Part shown: piece by piece, positions 49,427 to 59,229 of the stretch | Position numbering within the stretch: the stretch's first letter is position 1 | Layout of the letters: the number at the start of each line of letters is the position of its first letter | NCBI RefSeq assembly: GCF_001975785.1 | Contig: NZ_MSFI01000009.1 | Coordinates: forward strand, 1-64,000 | Reading direction: 5' to 3' | DNA from: Domibacillus epiphyticus | GTDB taxonomy: Bacteria; Bacillota; Bacilli; Bacillales; Domibacillaceae | DNA length: 64,000 nucleotides | The notes under the pieces: generated by a model | The model's input: the letters and a program-made list of their open reading frames with translations, nothing else | Databases searched by the model: none | What the model was told of the DNA's origin: nothing | Translations under genes and position numbers: made by a program

Positions 49427-51631
49427 ATGAGCATATTTAAAAAAATTCTCTCCTATTTTAGAGAAGAAATTTACATCATTGATGAAGAAGAAATTGAACC
49501 ATCGAAAACTGAGCAAAAAAAACAGGAAGAAGCCATTGAACATCATGGTTCTCATATAAAACAGAATACGGAAAGTAAGCCGGAGCGGCGTGTTCCGTTA
49601 AACAGTTCGTTGGAGCCTGCACATCAAATTTCAACCCGTGTTGCATACCGTTACCCAACAGTAAAGCGGAGCAATAATAATGTTCAACCGCGTATGAGAA
49701 AGAGCCGCGCAGATACAGAAGTGGTTAAGCCGGTGCAGCATTACGAGCATGAAAATCGATCACTGGAGGATCGTGTTCAACCGCGCTCCTTCCGGCCGAC
49801 AGAAATTCCGTCTCCTATTTATGGCTTTCATGAGCGTCCAGTGAAAGGAGAATTGCAAACTGTCCGGGGTGAAGAGCGGGAAAAACAAAAGGAGCCGCTT
49901 CTTTTATTAACAAATGAACATATAAATAAGCCGATGAAAATCAAAAAAACAGAGCCTAGTGAAGTTTTAAAGGAAGAAAGACCGGTTGAAGGAGATGTAA
50001 AAAAGGCTCCGTATAATAACGAAGAAGGAAAATTGCCGCCAGCTGAGCGGCGGGCACGTTCAAAAGAGAGACGCCATTCTCCGTTTAATGTTGTCATGCT
50101 AAAAAAAGATCGTGAAAAACTGACAGCAGCCCCGGCTTTAAAGGCGCAGACACCGGTACCAATGGAAGTGAAAAAAGAGCCGCCAGTGGTTATAAAAGAA
50201 GCGATGAACCGCCCGCCGCTCTCCTTTTTAACGCCGCCTGCTAAAAAAACTGTCGATGATTCATGGATACGTGAAAAAACGGAACGGTTAAACGATACGT
50301 TTAAGAGCTTCAACATCGATGCAAAAGTAACTGGGGTAACGACTGGACCGTCGATTACTCGTTTCGAAGTAACACCGTCTATCGGAGTAAAGGTAAGTAA
50401 AATTTCCAGTTTAATAGACGACATAAAGCGAAGTCTGGCAGCCAGAACACTTCGGATAGAATCGCCAATTCCAGGCACAGAAGTAGTAGGCATTGAATTG
50501 CCGAACGAAAAAAGCCGGCCGGTTTTTATTAGTGAAATCATCAGCCACAGTGAATTTCAGATGGCCCGATCACCTTTAACTTCCGCACTCGGTCTTGACA
50601 TTGCAGGTGAACCGGTTGTGCTTGACTTGCAAAAAATGCCGCACGGACTTATTGCCGGTGCAACAGGATCTGGAAAAAGTGTTTGCATTAACTCAATATT
50701 AGTAAGCTTACTGTATAAAGCGGCACCACATGAATTAAAATTGCTGTTAATTGATCCGAAAATGGTCGAGCTGACACCTTACAACGGAATTCCACATCTT
50801 GCCAGTCCGGTTATTACTGACGTCAAAGCGGCCACAGCTGCATTAAAATGGGCAGTTGAAGAAATGGAACGGCGGTATCAGCTGTTTGTCCACGCCGGGG
50901 TGCGGGACGTTGCTTCCTACAATGCAAAGGTAAAGGAGTCAGAATATAACGAGCCCCATTTACCGTACCTTGTCATTATTATTGATGAACTAGCCGATTT
51001 AATGATGATGGCACCAGGTGAAGTAGAAGAAGCCATTTGCCGGATTGCTCAAAAAGCGCGAGCATGCGGCATTCACTTAATTGTTGCTACGCAGCGTCCA
51101 TCGGTTGATGTCATCACGGGACTTATTAAAGCAAATATTCCGACAAGAATTGCTTTTTCTGTCTCATCTCAAATAGATTCTCGGACCATATTAGACAAAG
51201 TCGGTGCGGAGAAATTACTTGGCAAAGGCGATATGCTGTTTTTAGATAATGGAGCAAGCGAAGCAGTCAGACTACAGGGGACATTTGTCACGAACGAAGA
51301 AATTGATGAAGTTGTCCGCTTTGTCAGTGAACAGCAAAAACCGGATTATTTATTTAAACAGGAAGAACTGCTGCAAAAAGCAACGGTTCAGGATGAAGAA
51401 GATGAACTGTTCCAAGAAGCATGCGAATTTGTTGTCAGACAGGGTGGTGCCTCAACATCTATGCTGCAGCGGAAATTAAAAGTCGGCTATAATCGTGCTG
51501 CCCGGTTAATTGAAATGATGGAAGAACAAGGGCTCATCTCAGGTCAGCGAGCCGGCCGTCCTCGTGAAGTGCTTGTTTCCGAGGAAGAGTTATTTGCTCT
51601 TTTAGACGAGACAAATGAAAGAACGATTTAG
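49427..51631 (+). CDS. sftA: DNA translocase SftA (FtsK/SpoIIIE family)
   Basis: A 734-aa FtsK-type ATPase. The N-terminal about 270 residues are charged and probably disordered, without transmembrane helices, as in soluble SftA. Walker A GATGSGKS with Lys417, Walker B VIIIDELADLM, and a C-terminal winged-helix gamma domain (STSMLQRKLKVGYNRAARLIE) that reads DNA orientation. It clears chromosome DNA from the division septum. It is shorter than the roughly 950-aa B. subtilis protein, mainly in the linker. Confidence 0.94.
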   Translation: MSIFKKILSYFREEIYIIDEEEIEPSKTEQKKQEEAIEHHGSHIKQNTESKPERRVPLNSSLEPAHQISTRVAYRYPTVKRSNNNVQPRMRKSRADTEVVKPVQHYEHENRSLEDRVQPRSFRPTEIPSPIYGFHERPVKGELQTVRGEEREKQKEPLLLLTNEHINKPMKIKKTEPSEVLKEERPVEGDVKKAPYNNEEGKLPPAERRARSKERRHSPFNVVMLKKDREKLTAAPALKAQTPVPMEVKKEPPVVIKEAMNRPPLSFLTPPAKKTVDDSWIREKTERLNDTFKSFNIDAKVTGVTTGPSITRFEVTPSIGVKVSKISSLIDDIKRSLAARTLRIESPIPGTEVVGIELPNEKSRPVFISEIISHSEFQMARSPLTSALGLDIAGEPVVLDLQKMPHGLIAGATGSGKSVCINSILVSLLYKAAPHELKLLLIDPKMVELTPYNGIPHLASPVITDVKAATAALKWAVEEMERRYQLFVHAGVRDVASYNAKVKESEYNEPHLPYLVIIIDELADLMMMAPGEVEEAICRIAQKARACGIHLIVATQRPSVDVITGLIKANIPTRIAFSVSSQIDSRTILDKVGAEKLLGKGDMLFLDNGASEAVRLQGTFVTNEEIDEVVRFVSEQQKPDYLFKQEELLQKATVQDEEDELFQEACEFVVRQGGASTSMLQRKLKVGYNRAARLIEMMEEQGLISGQRAGRPREVLVSEEELFALLDETNERTI

Positions 51632-51662
51632 CAAACCGGTGCAAAATGCATCGGTTTTTCAA
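51631..51662 (+). terminator. Terminator after sftA
   Basis: Stem AAACCGGTGCA/TGCATCGGTTT with one wobble (51633-51657) and five T. Confidence 0.78.
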
Positions 51663-51790
51663 GCGGAATAGTCACGTTTTGAAAAAAGTGCTATAATGAA
51701 CAAATGCAGTGATTGGCCTGTCTTCGTTTCAAAACATTGGACGATACATATACTATATGTAGCAGGCTAGAGAATGTTGGAGGTTTAATG

Positions 51791-53089
51791 ATGACAACAT
51801 ATCATTTTGTTGGAATAAAAGGCTCGGGAATGAGCGCCCTCGCACATATTCTTCATGATAAAGGATATAACGTTCAGGGTTCTGATATCGAAAAAACATT
51901 TTTTACACAAAAAGCGCTTGAAGAAGCAGGCATTGTTATATTGCCTTTTAATGCAGACAATATTCAAGAAGGCATGACGGTTATTGCCGGTAATGCGTTC
52001 AGTGATGACCATGAAGAAATAAAAAAGGCAGAAGAAATAGGTGTGCCTGTTGTTCGCTACCACAAATTTTTAGGTGATTTTATTCAAAACTTTACGAGTG
52101 TAGCGATAACGGGTGCTCATGGAAAGACATCGACGACCGGGTTAATGGCGCACGTTGTGAGTGGAGCCGCACCAACATCCTTTTTAATCGGAGATGGAAC
52201 AGGGAGCGGGGCGAAAGAGGCCAAGTATTTTGTGTTTGAAGCATGTGAATACCGCCGCCACTTTTTGTCCTATTCACCAGATTATGCAGTCATGACAAAT
52301 ATTGATTTTGACCATCCAGACTATTTTGCCGATGTTGATGATGTGTTTTCTGCTTTTCAAGAAATGGCAAAGCAAGTGAAAAAAGGGATTTTTGCTTGCG
52401 GTGATGATGAATACTTACAGGGAATTCAAGCGAACGTACCTGTTGTCTTTTATGGATTCGGTGAAGAAAATGATTTTCAAGCCCGAAATGCAACATTTGA
52501 TGAAAATGGTACAATGTTTGACGTATTCGTACGTAATGAATTTTATGCAACGTTCCGTATACCAGGATACGGCGATCATAACATTTTAAATGCGCTCTCT
52601 GTCATCGGACTCTGTCATTATGAAGAAATTGATACGGATACCGTAAAAGAAAGGTTACTTACCTTTTCGGGAGTAAAACGCCGTTTTTCTGAAAAGAAAG
52701 CTGGGGATCAAGTATTGATTGATGACTACGCCCATCATCCGACAGAAATTCGTGCTACGATTAATGCAGCCCGGCAAAAATATCCGAACCGTGAAATTGT
52801 TGCTGTCTTCCAGCCTCATACATTTTCGCGGACGCAAACATTCCTTGAAGAATTCGCAGACAGCTTAAACAAAGCAGATGCTGTTTACTTGTGCGATATT
52901 TTCGGCTCTGCCCGTGAAAATCATGGCAAATTAACGATTGAGGATCTGCAGGAGAAAATCCCTGGTGCTCAGTTGATAAAAGAAGACGCCACGGAAGTCT
53001 TAAAGGATCATAAAGACAGCGTTCTACTATTCATGGGTGCGGGAGATATACAAAAATTCCAGGCATCTTATGAAAAACATATTATGTAA
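51791..53089 (+). CDS. murC: UDP-N-acetylmuramate-L-alanine ligase MurC
   Basis: Adds the first alanine of the peptidoglycan stem. Dinucleotide-like [13 protein letters not shown] start, ATP loop [12 protein letters not shown] (about residues 108-119), and [10 protein letters not shown] are present; 432 aa as in B. subtilis. ATG 51791 is 7 nt after GGAGG (51788 is the next possible). The frame is open further upstream without a ribosome site. Confidence 0.97.
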   Translation: MTTYHFVGIKGSGMSALAHILHDKGYNVQGSDIEKTFFTQKALEEAGIVILPFNADNIQEGMTVIAGNAFSDDHEEIKKAEEIGVPVVRYHKFLGDFIQNFTSVAITGAHGKTSTTGLMAHVVSGAAPTSFLIGDGTGSGAKEAKYFVFEACEYRRHFLSYSPDYAVMTNIDFDHPDYFADVDDVFSAFQEMAKQVKKGIFACGDDEYLQGIQANVPVVFYGFGEENDFQARNATFDENGTMFDVFVRNEFYATFRIPGYGDHNILNALSVIGLCHYEEIDTDTVKERLLTFSGVKRRFSEKKAGDQVLIDDYAHHPTEIRATINAARQKYPNREIVAVFQPHTFSRTQTFLEEFADSLNKADAVYLCDIFGSARENHGKLTIEDLQEKIPGAQLIKEDATEVLKDHKDSVLLFMGAGDIQKFQASYEKHIM

Positions 53090-53134
53090 ATGGAAAAGCG
53101 CCTTCGCCAGTTTTGGCGAAGGCGCTTTTCTGTA
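53090..53134. terminator. Bidirectional terminator, murC/M29 peptidase
   Basis: A 15-bp stem AAAAGCGCCTTCGCC with its complement (53094-53129), between convergent genes. Confidence 0.93.
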
Positions 53135-53157
53135 ATAAATCCTCTAGAGAATCAGTC

Positions 53158-54273
53158 TCATTTCAAATTATCCGGGTTTAGTCCGTCCAGTTCAGGTACA
53201 ACAAATAGCCCGTCTTTTCGAATGCGTACACCGTCAAACCAAATTTCACCGCCTCCGTATTCAGGGCGTTGAATGTTAACCATGTCCCAATGGATATTTG
53301 AATGATTGCCGTTGTATGCTTCTTCGTAACACTCACCTGGCGTAAAGTGAAAGCTGCCAGCGATTTTTTCATCAAATAAAATATCCTGCATTGGATTTAA
53401 AATGTGCGGATTGACGCCTATCGCAAATTCGCCGACAAAACGAGCGCCTTCATCGGTATCAAAAATTGCATTAATCCGTTTTTCATCATTTGCATGAGCA
53501 TCAACAATCTTTCCGTTTTCAAAACGCAATTTGACATTTTCAAACGTAAATCCGTTGTAAGGAGAGGGAGTATTAAAAGAAATGACGCCATTTACTGAAT
53601 CGCGGACCGGCGCCGTATACACTTCACCATCGGGAATGTTTAAGCGGCCGGCACATTTAACCGCAGGAATGCCTTTTATCGAAAAAGTTAGATCTGTTCC
53701 GGGTCCTTTAATCTGTACTTGATCTGTCTTGTTCATCAAGTCGACAAGCGGATCCATCGCGGCATCCATTTTGCCGTAATCTAAGTTGCATACGTCAAAA
53801 TAAAAATCCTCAAACGCATCTGTGCTCATTTTTGCAAGCTGGGCCATGGAAGGAGTAGGATAACGAAGCACAACCCATTTCGTTTTCGGAACCCGGATAT
53901 CCCGGTGTACTTTTTTGCCGATGGTATTGCCGTGAATCTTCATTTTTTCGGCGGGAACATCGGCTTGTTCATTAATGTTGTCACCTGCGCGAAGTCCGAT
54001 ATAAGCGTCCATTTGCTTCATAACATGCGCTTCAAAATCAGCCATTAACTCATATTGCCCTTCAACTGCCCCCATTAAAAGCGAACGGTCTACACGGTGT
54101 TCCTTTAGTAAAACGAAAGGCCACCCTCCTGCTTGATATGTTTCTTCAACTAATGCCGTTACAAGTTCACGCTGCAGGCCGAAATTTTCAATCAGTACTT
54201 TTTCGCCTGGTTGAATCTGGCAAGAGTAGTTAATTAAGTTTGCCGCAAGCTTTTGAATTCTTGGATCCTTCAT
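53158..54273 (-). CDS. M29-family aminopeptidase
   Basis: A 371-aa thermophilic-type metallo-aminopeptidase. Probable metal ligands lie in GEFAIGVN (Glu), the HSNIHWDMV segment (His and Asp) and EVY/E residues between. It is shorter than the 410-aa AmpS branch but complete at both ends. ATG 54273, 8 nt after GGAGG. It is inserted on the minus strand between murC and ytxG, where B. subtilis has no such gene. Confidence 0.9.
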   Translation of the reverse strand: MKDPRIQKLAANLINYSCQIQPGEKVLIENFGLQRELVTALVEETYQAGGWPFVLLKEHRVDRSLLMGAVEGQYELMADFEAHVMKQMDAYIGLRAGDNINEQADVPAEKMKIHGNTIGKKVHRDIRVPKTKWVVLRYPTPSMAQLAKMSTDAFEDFYFDVCNLDYGKMDAAMDPLVDLMNKTDQVQIKGPGTDLTFSIKGIPAVKCAGRLNIPDGEVYTAPVRDSVNGVISFNTPSPYNGFTFENVKLRFENGKIVDAHANDEKRINAIFDTDEGARFVGEFAIGVNPHILNPMQDILFDEKIAGSFHFTPGECYEEAYNGNHSNIHWDMVNIQRPEYGGGEIWFDGVRIRKDGLFVVPELDGLNPDNLK

Positions 54274-54373
54274 CAAAATTGCCTCCTTTTTGTCTTATTT
54301 ATTTTACGATGCCTGCGAAATTTGTGCAAAAAGAAGGAAAAAAGAGGTCTTAACAAGAAATAAAATAATTAGT

Positions 54374-54398
54374 GTTTAGATTTAGCGGCACTGGGTAA
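54374..54398 (+). promoter_or_regulatory. Sigma-B promoter of ytxGHJ
   Basis: GTTTAG at 54374-54379, a 13-nt spacer, then GGGTAA at 54393-54398, closely matching the sigma-B consensus. B. subtilis ytxGHJ is controlled by sigma-B and sigma-H. It lies 36 nt before the ytxG start. Confidence 0.78.
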
Positions 54399-54433
54399 TT
54401 TTATTTAATATAACACGCAGGAGGTGTCCCGGA

Positions 54434-54922
54434 TTGGAAATTATTCTTTACTTAAGCGCAGCCGTAGCGGCAATCGCGTTTCTTATTTTGGTCATTAATT
54501 TGTCCAAAACATTAAAATCAGTCGACAATACACTTGATACACTGTCCAGGACAGTAGATCGTCTTGAAGGACAATTAAAAGATGTGACAGCGGAAACGGC
54601 TGAACTGTTACATAAAACCAATGCATTGGCAGAAGATATCCAGCATAAAACAGAGCAATTAAACACAGTCGTATATGCAGTAAAGGATGTTGGATCCTCT
54701 GTGCATAATTTAAATCATTCACTGAAAAAGGTAACCACGACAGTTGCTTCTCAAATGGAAAAAAATCAGTATAAAATTTCTCAAGCTGTTCAATGGGGAA
54801 ACGTCGTGAAGCAAATGGTTGATAAATTTAAAGCAGAAAGAGACCAGAGCAGCACAACGAAGACTTCCCCGATGCGCCAAGAAGCATTGCCGATTAGCAC
54901 GAACCAGCAACATAATCAATAA
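54434..54922 (+). CDS. ytxG: General stress protein YtxG (DUF948)
   Basis: A 162-aa protein with one N-terminal transmembrane helix (residues 2-22) followed by long heptad-like helices (TLDTLSRTVDRLEGQL..., ALAEDIQHKTEQLNTVV), typical of DUF948. TTG start 8 nt after GGAGGTG. First of the ytxG-ytxH-ytxJ stress operon. Confidence 0.93.
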   Translation: MEIILYLSAAVAAIAFLILVINLSKTLKSVDNTLDTLSRTVDRLEGQLKDVTAETAELLHKTNALAEDIQHKTEQLNTVVYAVKDVGSSVHNLNHSLKKVTTTVASQMEKNQYKISQAVQWGNVVKQMVDKFKAERDQSSTTKTSPMRQEALPISTNQQHNQ

Positions 54923-54943
54923 TATAAAAGGAGATTGTTATTT

Positions 54944-55657
54944 ATGAGGAATAAAAACACATACGATCAATTTTCAAATAAAAAAAATGGCATCAATACT
55001 CAAAAACAAACTCAATATGATAATTTTGATTTAAATGCTGACCGTTACAATTACTCTGATGACACAATGAACACGAAAGATTTCATGATCGGTGCATTGT
55101 TTGGCGCATTTATCGGAGCTGGTGCGGCACTTATGATGGCACCTAAATCAGGTCGCGAACTGCGCGATAATTTGAACGTGCAGGCAGGTTCTTTGAAAGA
55201 GCGGGCAACCGCATTGACAGATACAGCAAAAGACAGGACTTCATCTTTGACAAAAACAGTTCAGGAGCAGTCTACGGCCCTCGTTGACAAAGTAAAATCA
55301 ATGAAGCCAAGCGAAGATACAGCAAGTTCAGCAGCTTCGGAAGACGGATCATTTGTCGATAATGCGGCAAAAACATTAAAAGATAAAGTAGACTCAACTG
55401 CTGAAGCAGCTAAAACGAAACTGGATGAAACAAAAAAAGCATTTGATGAAGCAGAAAAGTCAACAAGTCCATCATCTGCTGACACTGATACTTCTCAAAA
55501 GCCAAAGTCAGAAGGATGGAGCGATCCTGCTGGTAAAGGAATTGATGAAAAGAAGCCGAATGGCGGTTTAAACAACACGAATACGACTTCAAGCAGAAGC
55601 AGCAATAATAAAAATAATAGCAACAGTAAAAATAATAATAAATTAAATAATAAATAA
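54944..55657 (+). CDS. ytxH: General stress protein YtxH with extended low-complexity tail
   Basis: A 237-aa YtxH-family protein. A polar N-terminus, then a glycine-rich hydrophobic helix (MIGALFGAFIGAGAALMMAP, about residues 48-67), then an amphipathic alanine/lysine/threonine region. The C-terminus is Ser/Asn/Lys-rich, mostly AAT/AAC/AGC codons. B. subtilis YtxH is about 150 aa, so the tail is an extension. ATG 54944 after AAAGGAGAT. Confidence 0.9.
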   Translation: MRNKNTYDQFSNKKNGINTQKQTQYDNFDLNADRYNYSDDTMNTKDFMIGALFGAFIGAGAALMMAPKSGRELRDNLNVQAGSLKERATALTDTAKDRTSSLTKTVQEQSTALVDKVKSMKPSEDTASSAASEDGSFVDNAAKTLKDKVDSTAEAAKTKLDETKKAFDEAEKSTSPSSADTDTSQKPKSEGWSDPAGKGIDEKKPNGGLNNTNTTSSRSSNNKNNSNSKNNNKLNNK

Positions 55658-55692
55658 AAAAAGAGCCGGGGATTGTCCGGCTTTCTTTTTGA
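55656..55692 (+). terminator. Hairpin between ytxH and ytxJ
   Basis: Stem AAAGAGCCGG/CCGGCTTT(CT) (55660-55686) followed by five T. ytxJ starts 17 nt later, so readthrough is likely. Confidence 0.75.
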
Positions 55693-55708
55693 GTAAAGGA
55701 GATTCATG

Positions 55709-56029
55709 ATGGAAAAAATTAATGACATTACTGAGTTTGAACAACTGCTCGAAGCAAAAGAACCATTTTTTTTATTAAAACATAGCACGACATGTCCAAT
55801 AAGTGCAGCAGCATTTGATGAGTATGCAGCATTTTTAAATGCTGCAGGAACAAGTCAAAAAGGCGTATATCTTGCTGTTCAAGATTCCCGTGAACTCTCA
55901 AATTATATTGCGGAAGCGTCAAAAATTCGTCATGAATCACCGCAAGTGATCTTTTTTAAAGATGGAAAACCTGAATGGAACGAATCTCATTGGAAAATTA
56001 CTAAAGACAATTTATCATCAATTCAATAA
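55709..56029 (+). CDS. ytxJ: Monothiol bacilliredoxin YtxJ (BrxC)
   Basis: A 106-aa thioredoxin-fold protein. The active site is TTCPISAAA with a single Cys (TCPIS), as in bacillithiol-dependent BrxC. It reduces protein-bacillithiol mixed disulfides. ATG 55709, 7 nt after AAAGGAG; ATG 55706 adds one residue. Last gene of the stress operon. Confidence 0.93.
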   Translation: MEKINDITEFEQLLEAKEPFFLLKHSTTCPISAAAFDEYAAFLNAAGTSQKGVYLAVQDSRELSNYIAEASKIRHESPQVIFFKDGKPEWNESHWKITKDNLSSIQ

Positions 56030-56033
56030 GGAA

Positions 56034-56117
56034 TGTTGTCTGGACACTAGTTGTCCGGACTTTTTCACGCACACGCTTTAACGCTTAAAAGCGTTTAAGA
56101 AATAAAGCGTTTTTTCG
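56034..56117 (+). terminator. Two tandem terminators after ytxJ
   Basis: First: GTCTGGACA/TGTCCGGAC (56038-56061) then five T. Second: nested arms ACGCTTTA/TAAAGCGT (56073-56110) around AACGCTT/AAGCGTT, then six T. Together they insulate aroA from stress-induced transcription. Confidence 0.82.
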
Positions 56118-56145
56118 TGACATTTTGAAGTGGATGATTTATAAT
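56117..56145 (+). promoter_or_regulatory. aroA promoter (sigma-A)
   Basis: GTGACA at 56117-56122, 17 nt, TATAAT at 56140-56145. Leader of about 90 nt to the GTG start. Confidence 0.75.
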
Positions 56146-56241
56146 AATTGTAATACCGCATGGCAGTAAATGGCTTGATGTAAGCTCATGCAATTAATTG
56201 CGGGAATATTTAGAATTAAAACAAGTGGAAGGATGAGGAAA

Positions 56242-57318
56242 GTGAGTAACCAGGAACTGGAACAGCTCAGAAATAGAGTGGATGAGATGAACGCCCAACT
56301 TTTAAAACTTATCAACGAACGCGCGGAACTTGTCCAGGAAATTGGCCGCGTTAAAGAAAAACAGGGCGTGAATCGCTATGATCCAGTTCGCGAGCGTTCA
56401 ATGCTTAATAATCTTTTAGATAAGAATGACGGGCCCTTTGAACGGTCAACAGTTGAACACATTTTCAAAGAAATTTTCAAAGCAAGTCTTGAATTGCAGG
56501 AAGATGATCACCGCAAAGCACTTCTAGTTTCCCGCAAAAAGAAAAAAGAAGATACAATTGTAACGGTTCGCGGCCATCAAGTCGGTGACGGCAATGTAAC
56601 ATTTGTATTTGGTCCATGTGCGGTTGAATCTTACGAGCAGGTTGCAGAAGTGGCGAAGTCCATTAAAGGCAAAGGATTAAAAATGATCCGGGGCGGGGCA
56701 TATAAGCCACGCACATCACCATATGACTTCCAGGGTCTAGGCGTAGAAGGCTTGAAAATATTGAAGCGTGTCGCTGATGAATTTGATCTGGCAGTAGTCA
56801 GTGAAATTGTTAACCCGGCTGACATTGAAACAGCCTGTGAATACATTGATGTTATCCAAATTGGCGCACGGAACATGCAAAATTTCGAGCTGTTAAAAGC
56901 TGCAGGTTCTGTGAAAAAGCCTGTTCTTTTAAAACGCGGATTGGCTGCAACAATTGATGAGTTCATCAATGCAGCAGAATACATTCTTGCACAAGGCAAT
57001 GATCAAGTGATTCTTTGTGAACGGGGCATCCGCACATACGAGCGTGCAACACGTAACACACTTGACATTACGGCTGTACCAATACTGAAGCAGGAAACGC
57101 ACCTTCCAGTCTTTGTAGACGTAACTCACTCAACGGGACGCCGGGATCTTCTTCTTCCAGCGGCAAAAGCAGGTCTTGCCATTGGTGCAGACGGCATCAT
57201 GGCAGAAGTTCACCCGGATCCAGCAGTAGCGCTTTCAGACTCAGCGCAACAAATGAATTTGCAACAATTTGATGAATTTTATGATGAAATTATCAAATCA
57301 GTTGCGGTAAAAGCATAA
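56242..57318 (+). CDS. aroA: Bifunctional chorismate mutase / DAHP synthase AroA
   Basis: A 358-aa fusion: AroQ-type chorismate mutase (residues 1-90, [20 protein letters not shown]) joined to a type I-beta DAHP synthase ([22 protein letters not shown]). It starts the shikimate route; the mutase domain lets chorismate or prephenate feed back on DAHP synthesis. Chorismate also feeds menF in this window. GTG 56242 after AAGGATGAGG; the open frame upstream lacks a site. Confidence 0.96.
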   Translation: MSNQELEQLRNRVDEMNAQLLKLINERAELVQEIGRVKEKQGVNRYDPVRERSMLNNLLDKNDGPFERSTVEHIFKEIFKASLELQEDDHRKALLVSRKKKKEDTIVTVRGHQVGDGNVTFVFGPCAVESYEQVAEVAKSIKGKGLKMIRGGAYKPRTSPYDFQGLGVEGLKILKRVADEFDLAVVSEIVNPADIETACEYIDVIQIGARNMQNFELLKAAGSVKKPVLLKRGLAATIDEFINAAEYILAQGNDQVILCERGIRTYERATRNTLDITAVPILKQETHLPVFVDVTHSTGRRDLLLPAAKAGLAIGADGIMAEVHPDPAVALSDSAQQMNLQQFDEFYDEIIKSVAVKA

Positions 57319-57321
57319 TTT

Positions 57322-57355
57322 TTAGACTCCTGTGTTTGCACAGGAGTCTTTTTTC
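57322..57355 (+). terminator. Terminator of aroA
   Basis: An 11-bp stem AGACTCCTGTG/CACAGGAGTCT (57324-57349) and six T. Confidence 0.94.
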
Positions 57356-57396
57356 GTTAATATAGAGAGAAAGAGACAAAAAGGAGCGAAAGCCAC

Positions 57397-58395
57397 ATGA
57401 ATATTACCATTTATGATGTAGCGCGAGAAGCAAACGTATCAATGGCAACGGTATCCCGCGTAGTAAACGGAAACCCGAATGTTAAACCTGCAACTAGAAA
57501 GAAAGTAAACGATGTCATTGAACGTCTAGGATACCGTCCGAATGCGGTTGCCCGTGGTCTGGCAAGTAAAAAAACAACGACCGTCGGAGTCATTATTCCG
57601 GATATTTCAAACATTTTTTATGCAGAACTCGCTCGCGGCATTGAAGATATTGCGACGATGTACAAATACAATATTATTTTGAGCAATTCAGACCAGAATG
57701 AAGACAAAGAAATGCACCTCATTCAAACGATGCTCGGAAAACAAGTGGATGGACTTGTCTTCATGGGTAATCATATTAATGAAGAACACGTAAAAGAATT
57801 TGATCGTTCACCAGTACCGGTTGTACTGGCTGGATCTGTTGAGCAGTCAGGCAAAATAGCATCAGTTAACATCGATTATAAAGAAGCTGCTCGGGAAGTC
57901 GTCCAGTCATTAATCGATAACGGTCATAAGCGAATTGCCTATGTAGCGAGCCCTTTCCATGATGTAATTAATAAAGAATACGTGCTCTCAGCTTATAAAG
58001 AAGTACTTGAAGAAGCTGGTATTTACTCAGAAGAGTTTGTAATAGAAGGCGATTATACGTATGACTCCGGTATTGAAGCCTGGCAGAAGCTGAATGACGT
58101 AAGCGATCGCCCAACAGCTGTCTTTGTCTATAACGATGAAATGGCACTCGGAGTAGTCCATAGTGCGCAGGAAGCGGGCTTGAATGTACCTGCAGACCTT
58201 GAAGTAATCAGCTTTGACTCTACAAAATTGTCGCTAATGGTACGTCCCCAGCTGACGGCTGTTGTCCAGCCGTTATATGATATCGGAGCTGTTGCGATGC
58301 GTCTTTTAACAAAGTTAATGAACAAAGAAGAAGTAGAAAGTCCGGTAGTCGTTCTGCCGCACCGCATCGAAAAAAGAGGTTCAACAAAATCCTAA
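57397..58395 (+). CDS. ccpA: Catabolite control protein A CcpA
   Basis: A 332-aa LacI/GalR-family regulator. Helix-turn-helix and hinge in [20 protein letters not shown] (residues 3-22) and the minor-groove hinge helix RGLASKKT; periplasmic-binding-like effector core follows. With HPr-Ser-P it binds cre sites. Candidate cre sites in this window are at acsA and 21053-21067. ATG after AAGGAG. motP follows 27 nt later. Confidence 0.97.
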   Translation: MNITIYDVAREANVSMATVSRVVNGNPNVKPATRKKVNDVIERLGYRPNAVARGLASKKTTTVGVIIPDISNIFYAELARGIEDIATMYKYNIILSNSDQNEDKEMHLIQTMLGKQVDGLVFMGNHINEEHVKEFDRSPVPVVLAGSVEQSGKIASVNIDYKEAAREVVQSLIDNGHKRIAYVASPFHDVINKEYVLSAYKEVLEEAGIYSEEFVIEGDYTYDSGIEAWQKLNDVSDRPTAVFVYNDEMALGVVHSAQEAGLNVPADLEVISFDSTKLSLMVRPQLTAVVQPLYDIGAVAMRLLTKLMNKEEVESPVVVLPHRIEKRGSTKS

Positions 58396-58422
58396 TTATT
58401 TATTGAAGGATGGCTGAAAGAA

Positions 58423-59229
58423 ATGAAAAAGCTGGACATGTTAACACCAATTGGGATTGCAATTGGTTTGACTCTTGTTGCGTTCGCTGTTATTTCAACC
58501 AGCGGTACGTCCGGATTTGCTTCATTTGTTGATTTTGCTTCTTTCATCATCGTCATTGGCGGCGTAACTGCAGCTTTACTGATTAATTTTACCTTGAAAG
58601 ATATTAAGCGTTTTTTCCATGTTATGAAAGAATCATTTACAGAAGAACCGCACGATATTCCAAAATTGATTGATCGTCTTGTAAATCTGTCGGATAAAGC
58701 CCGTCGCGAAGGCCTGCTGTCTTTAGAAGAGAATCTTCGTATGGAAGATGAAGCGTTTTTACGAAAAGGCATAATGATGGCAATAGATGGCGTTGAACAG
58801 GAAGAACTTGTCGAGATTATGAATTCGGAAATTGATGTGTTAGAAGAACGGCATCGAAAAGGGCGTCTCATTGTTGAAAAAGCTGGTGAATACGCTCCTT
58901 CGTGGGGAATGATCGGTACATTGATCGGTCTTGTACTCATGCTGAAAAATTTAAATGATCCTTCGTTGCTTGGTCCCAATATGGCGATTGCGCTGTTGAC
59001 GACGTTATATGGATCACTTCTCGCCAACCTTGTTTTTTTGCCAATGGCATCAAAACTGGAGTTAAAAACAGAAGAGGAAATTTTTTACCGTCAGATTGTG
59101 ATCGAAGGGGTGGCAGGTGTACAGTCTGGTCAGAATCCCAATACGCTTCGTGAAAAATTGAGCGTGTTTTTAAAAGACACCAGCAGCAAGAAGAAGCCAA
59201 AAAAAGCTGGTGAGGCGGGTGAAGAATGA
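58423..59229 (+). CDS. motP: Flagellar stator protein MotP (sodium-driven)
   Basis: A 268-aa MotA/TolQ-family membrane protein with four helices; WGMIGTLIGLVLMLKNLNDP and MAIALLTTLYGSLLAN are the conserved late helices. Position after ccpA identifies it as MotP of the sodium-coupled MotPS stator. It overlaps motS by 4 nt. Confidence 0.94.
   Translation: MKKLDMLTPIGIAIGLTLVAFAVISTSGTSGFASFVDFASFIIVIGGVTAALLINFTLKDIKRFFHVMKESFTEEPHDIPKLIDRLVNLSDKARREGLLSLEENLRMEDEAFLRKGIMMAIDGVEQEELVEIMNSEIDVLEERHRKGRLIVEKAGEYAPSWGMIGTLIGLVLMLKNLNDPSLLGPNMAIALLTTLYGSLLANLVFLPMASKLELKTEEEIFYRQIVIEGVAGVQSGQNPNTLREKLSVFLKDTSSKKKPKKAGEAGEE

Noticed and set aside
49828-50541. 237-codon minus-strand frame opposite sftA
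   Set aside because: Ser/Phe-rich antisense shadow of the charged SftA linker and motor region.
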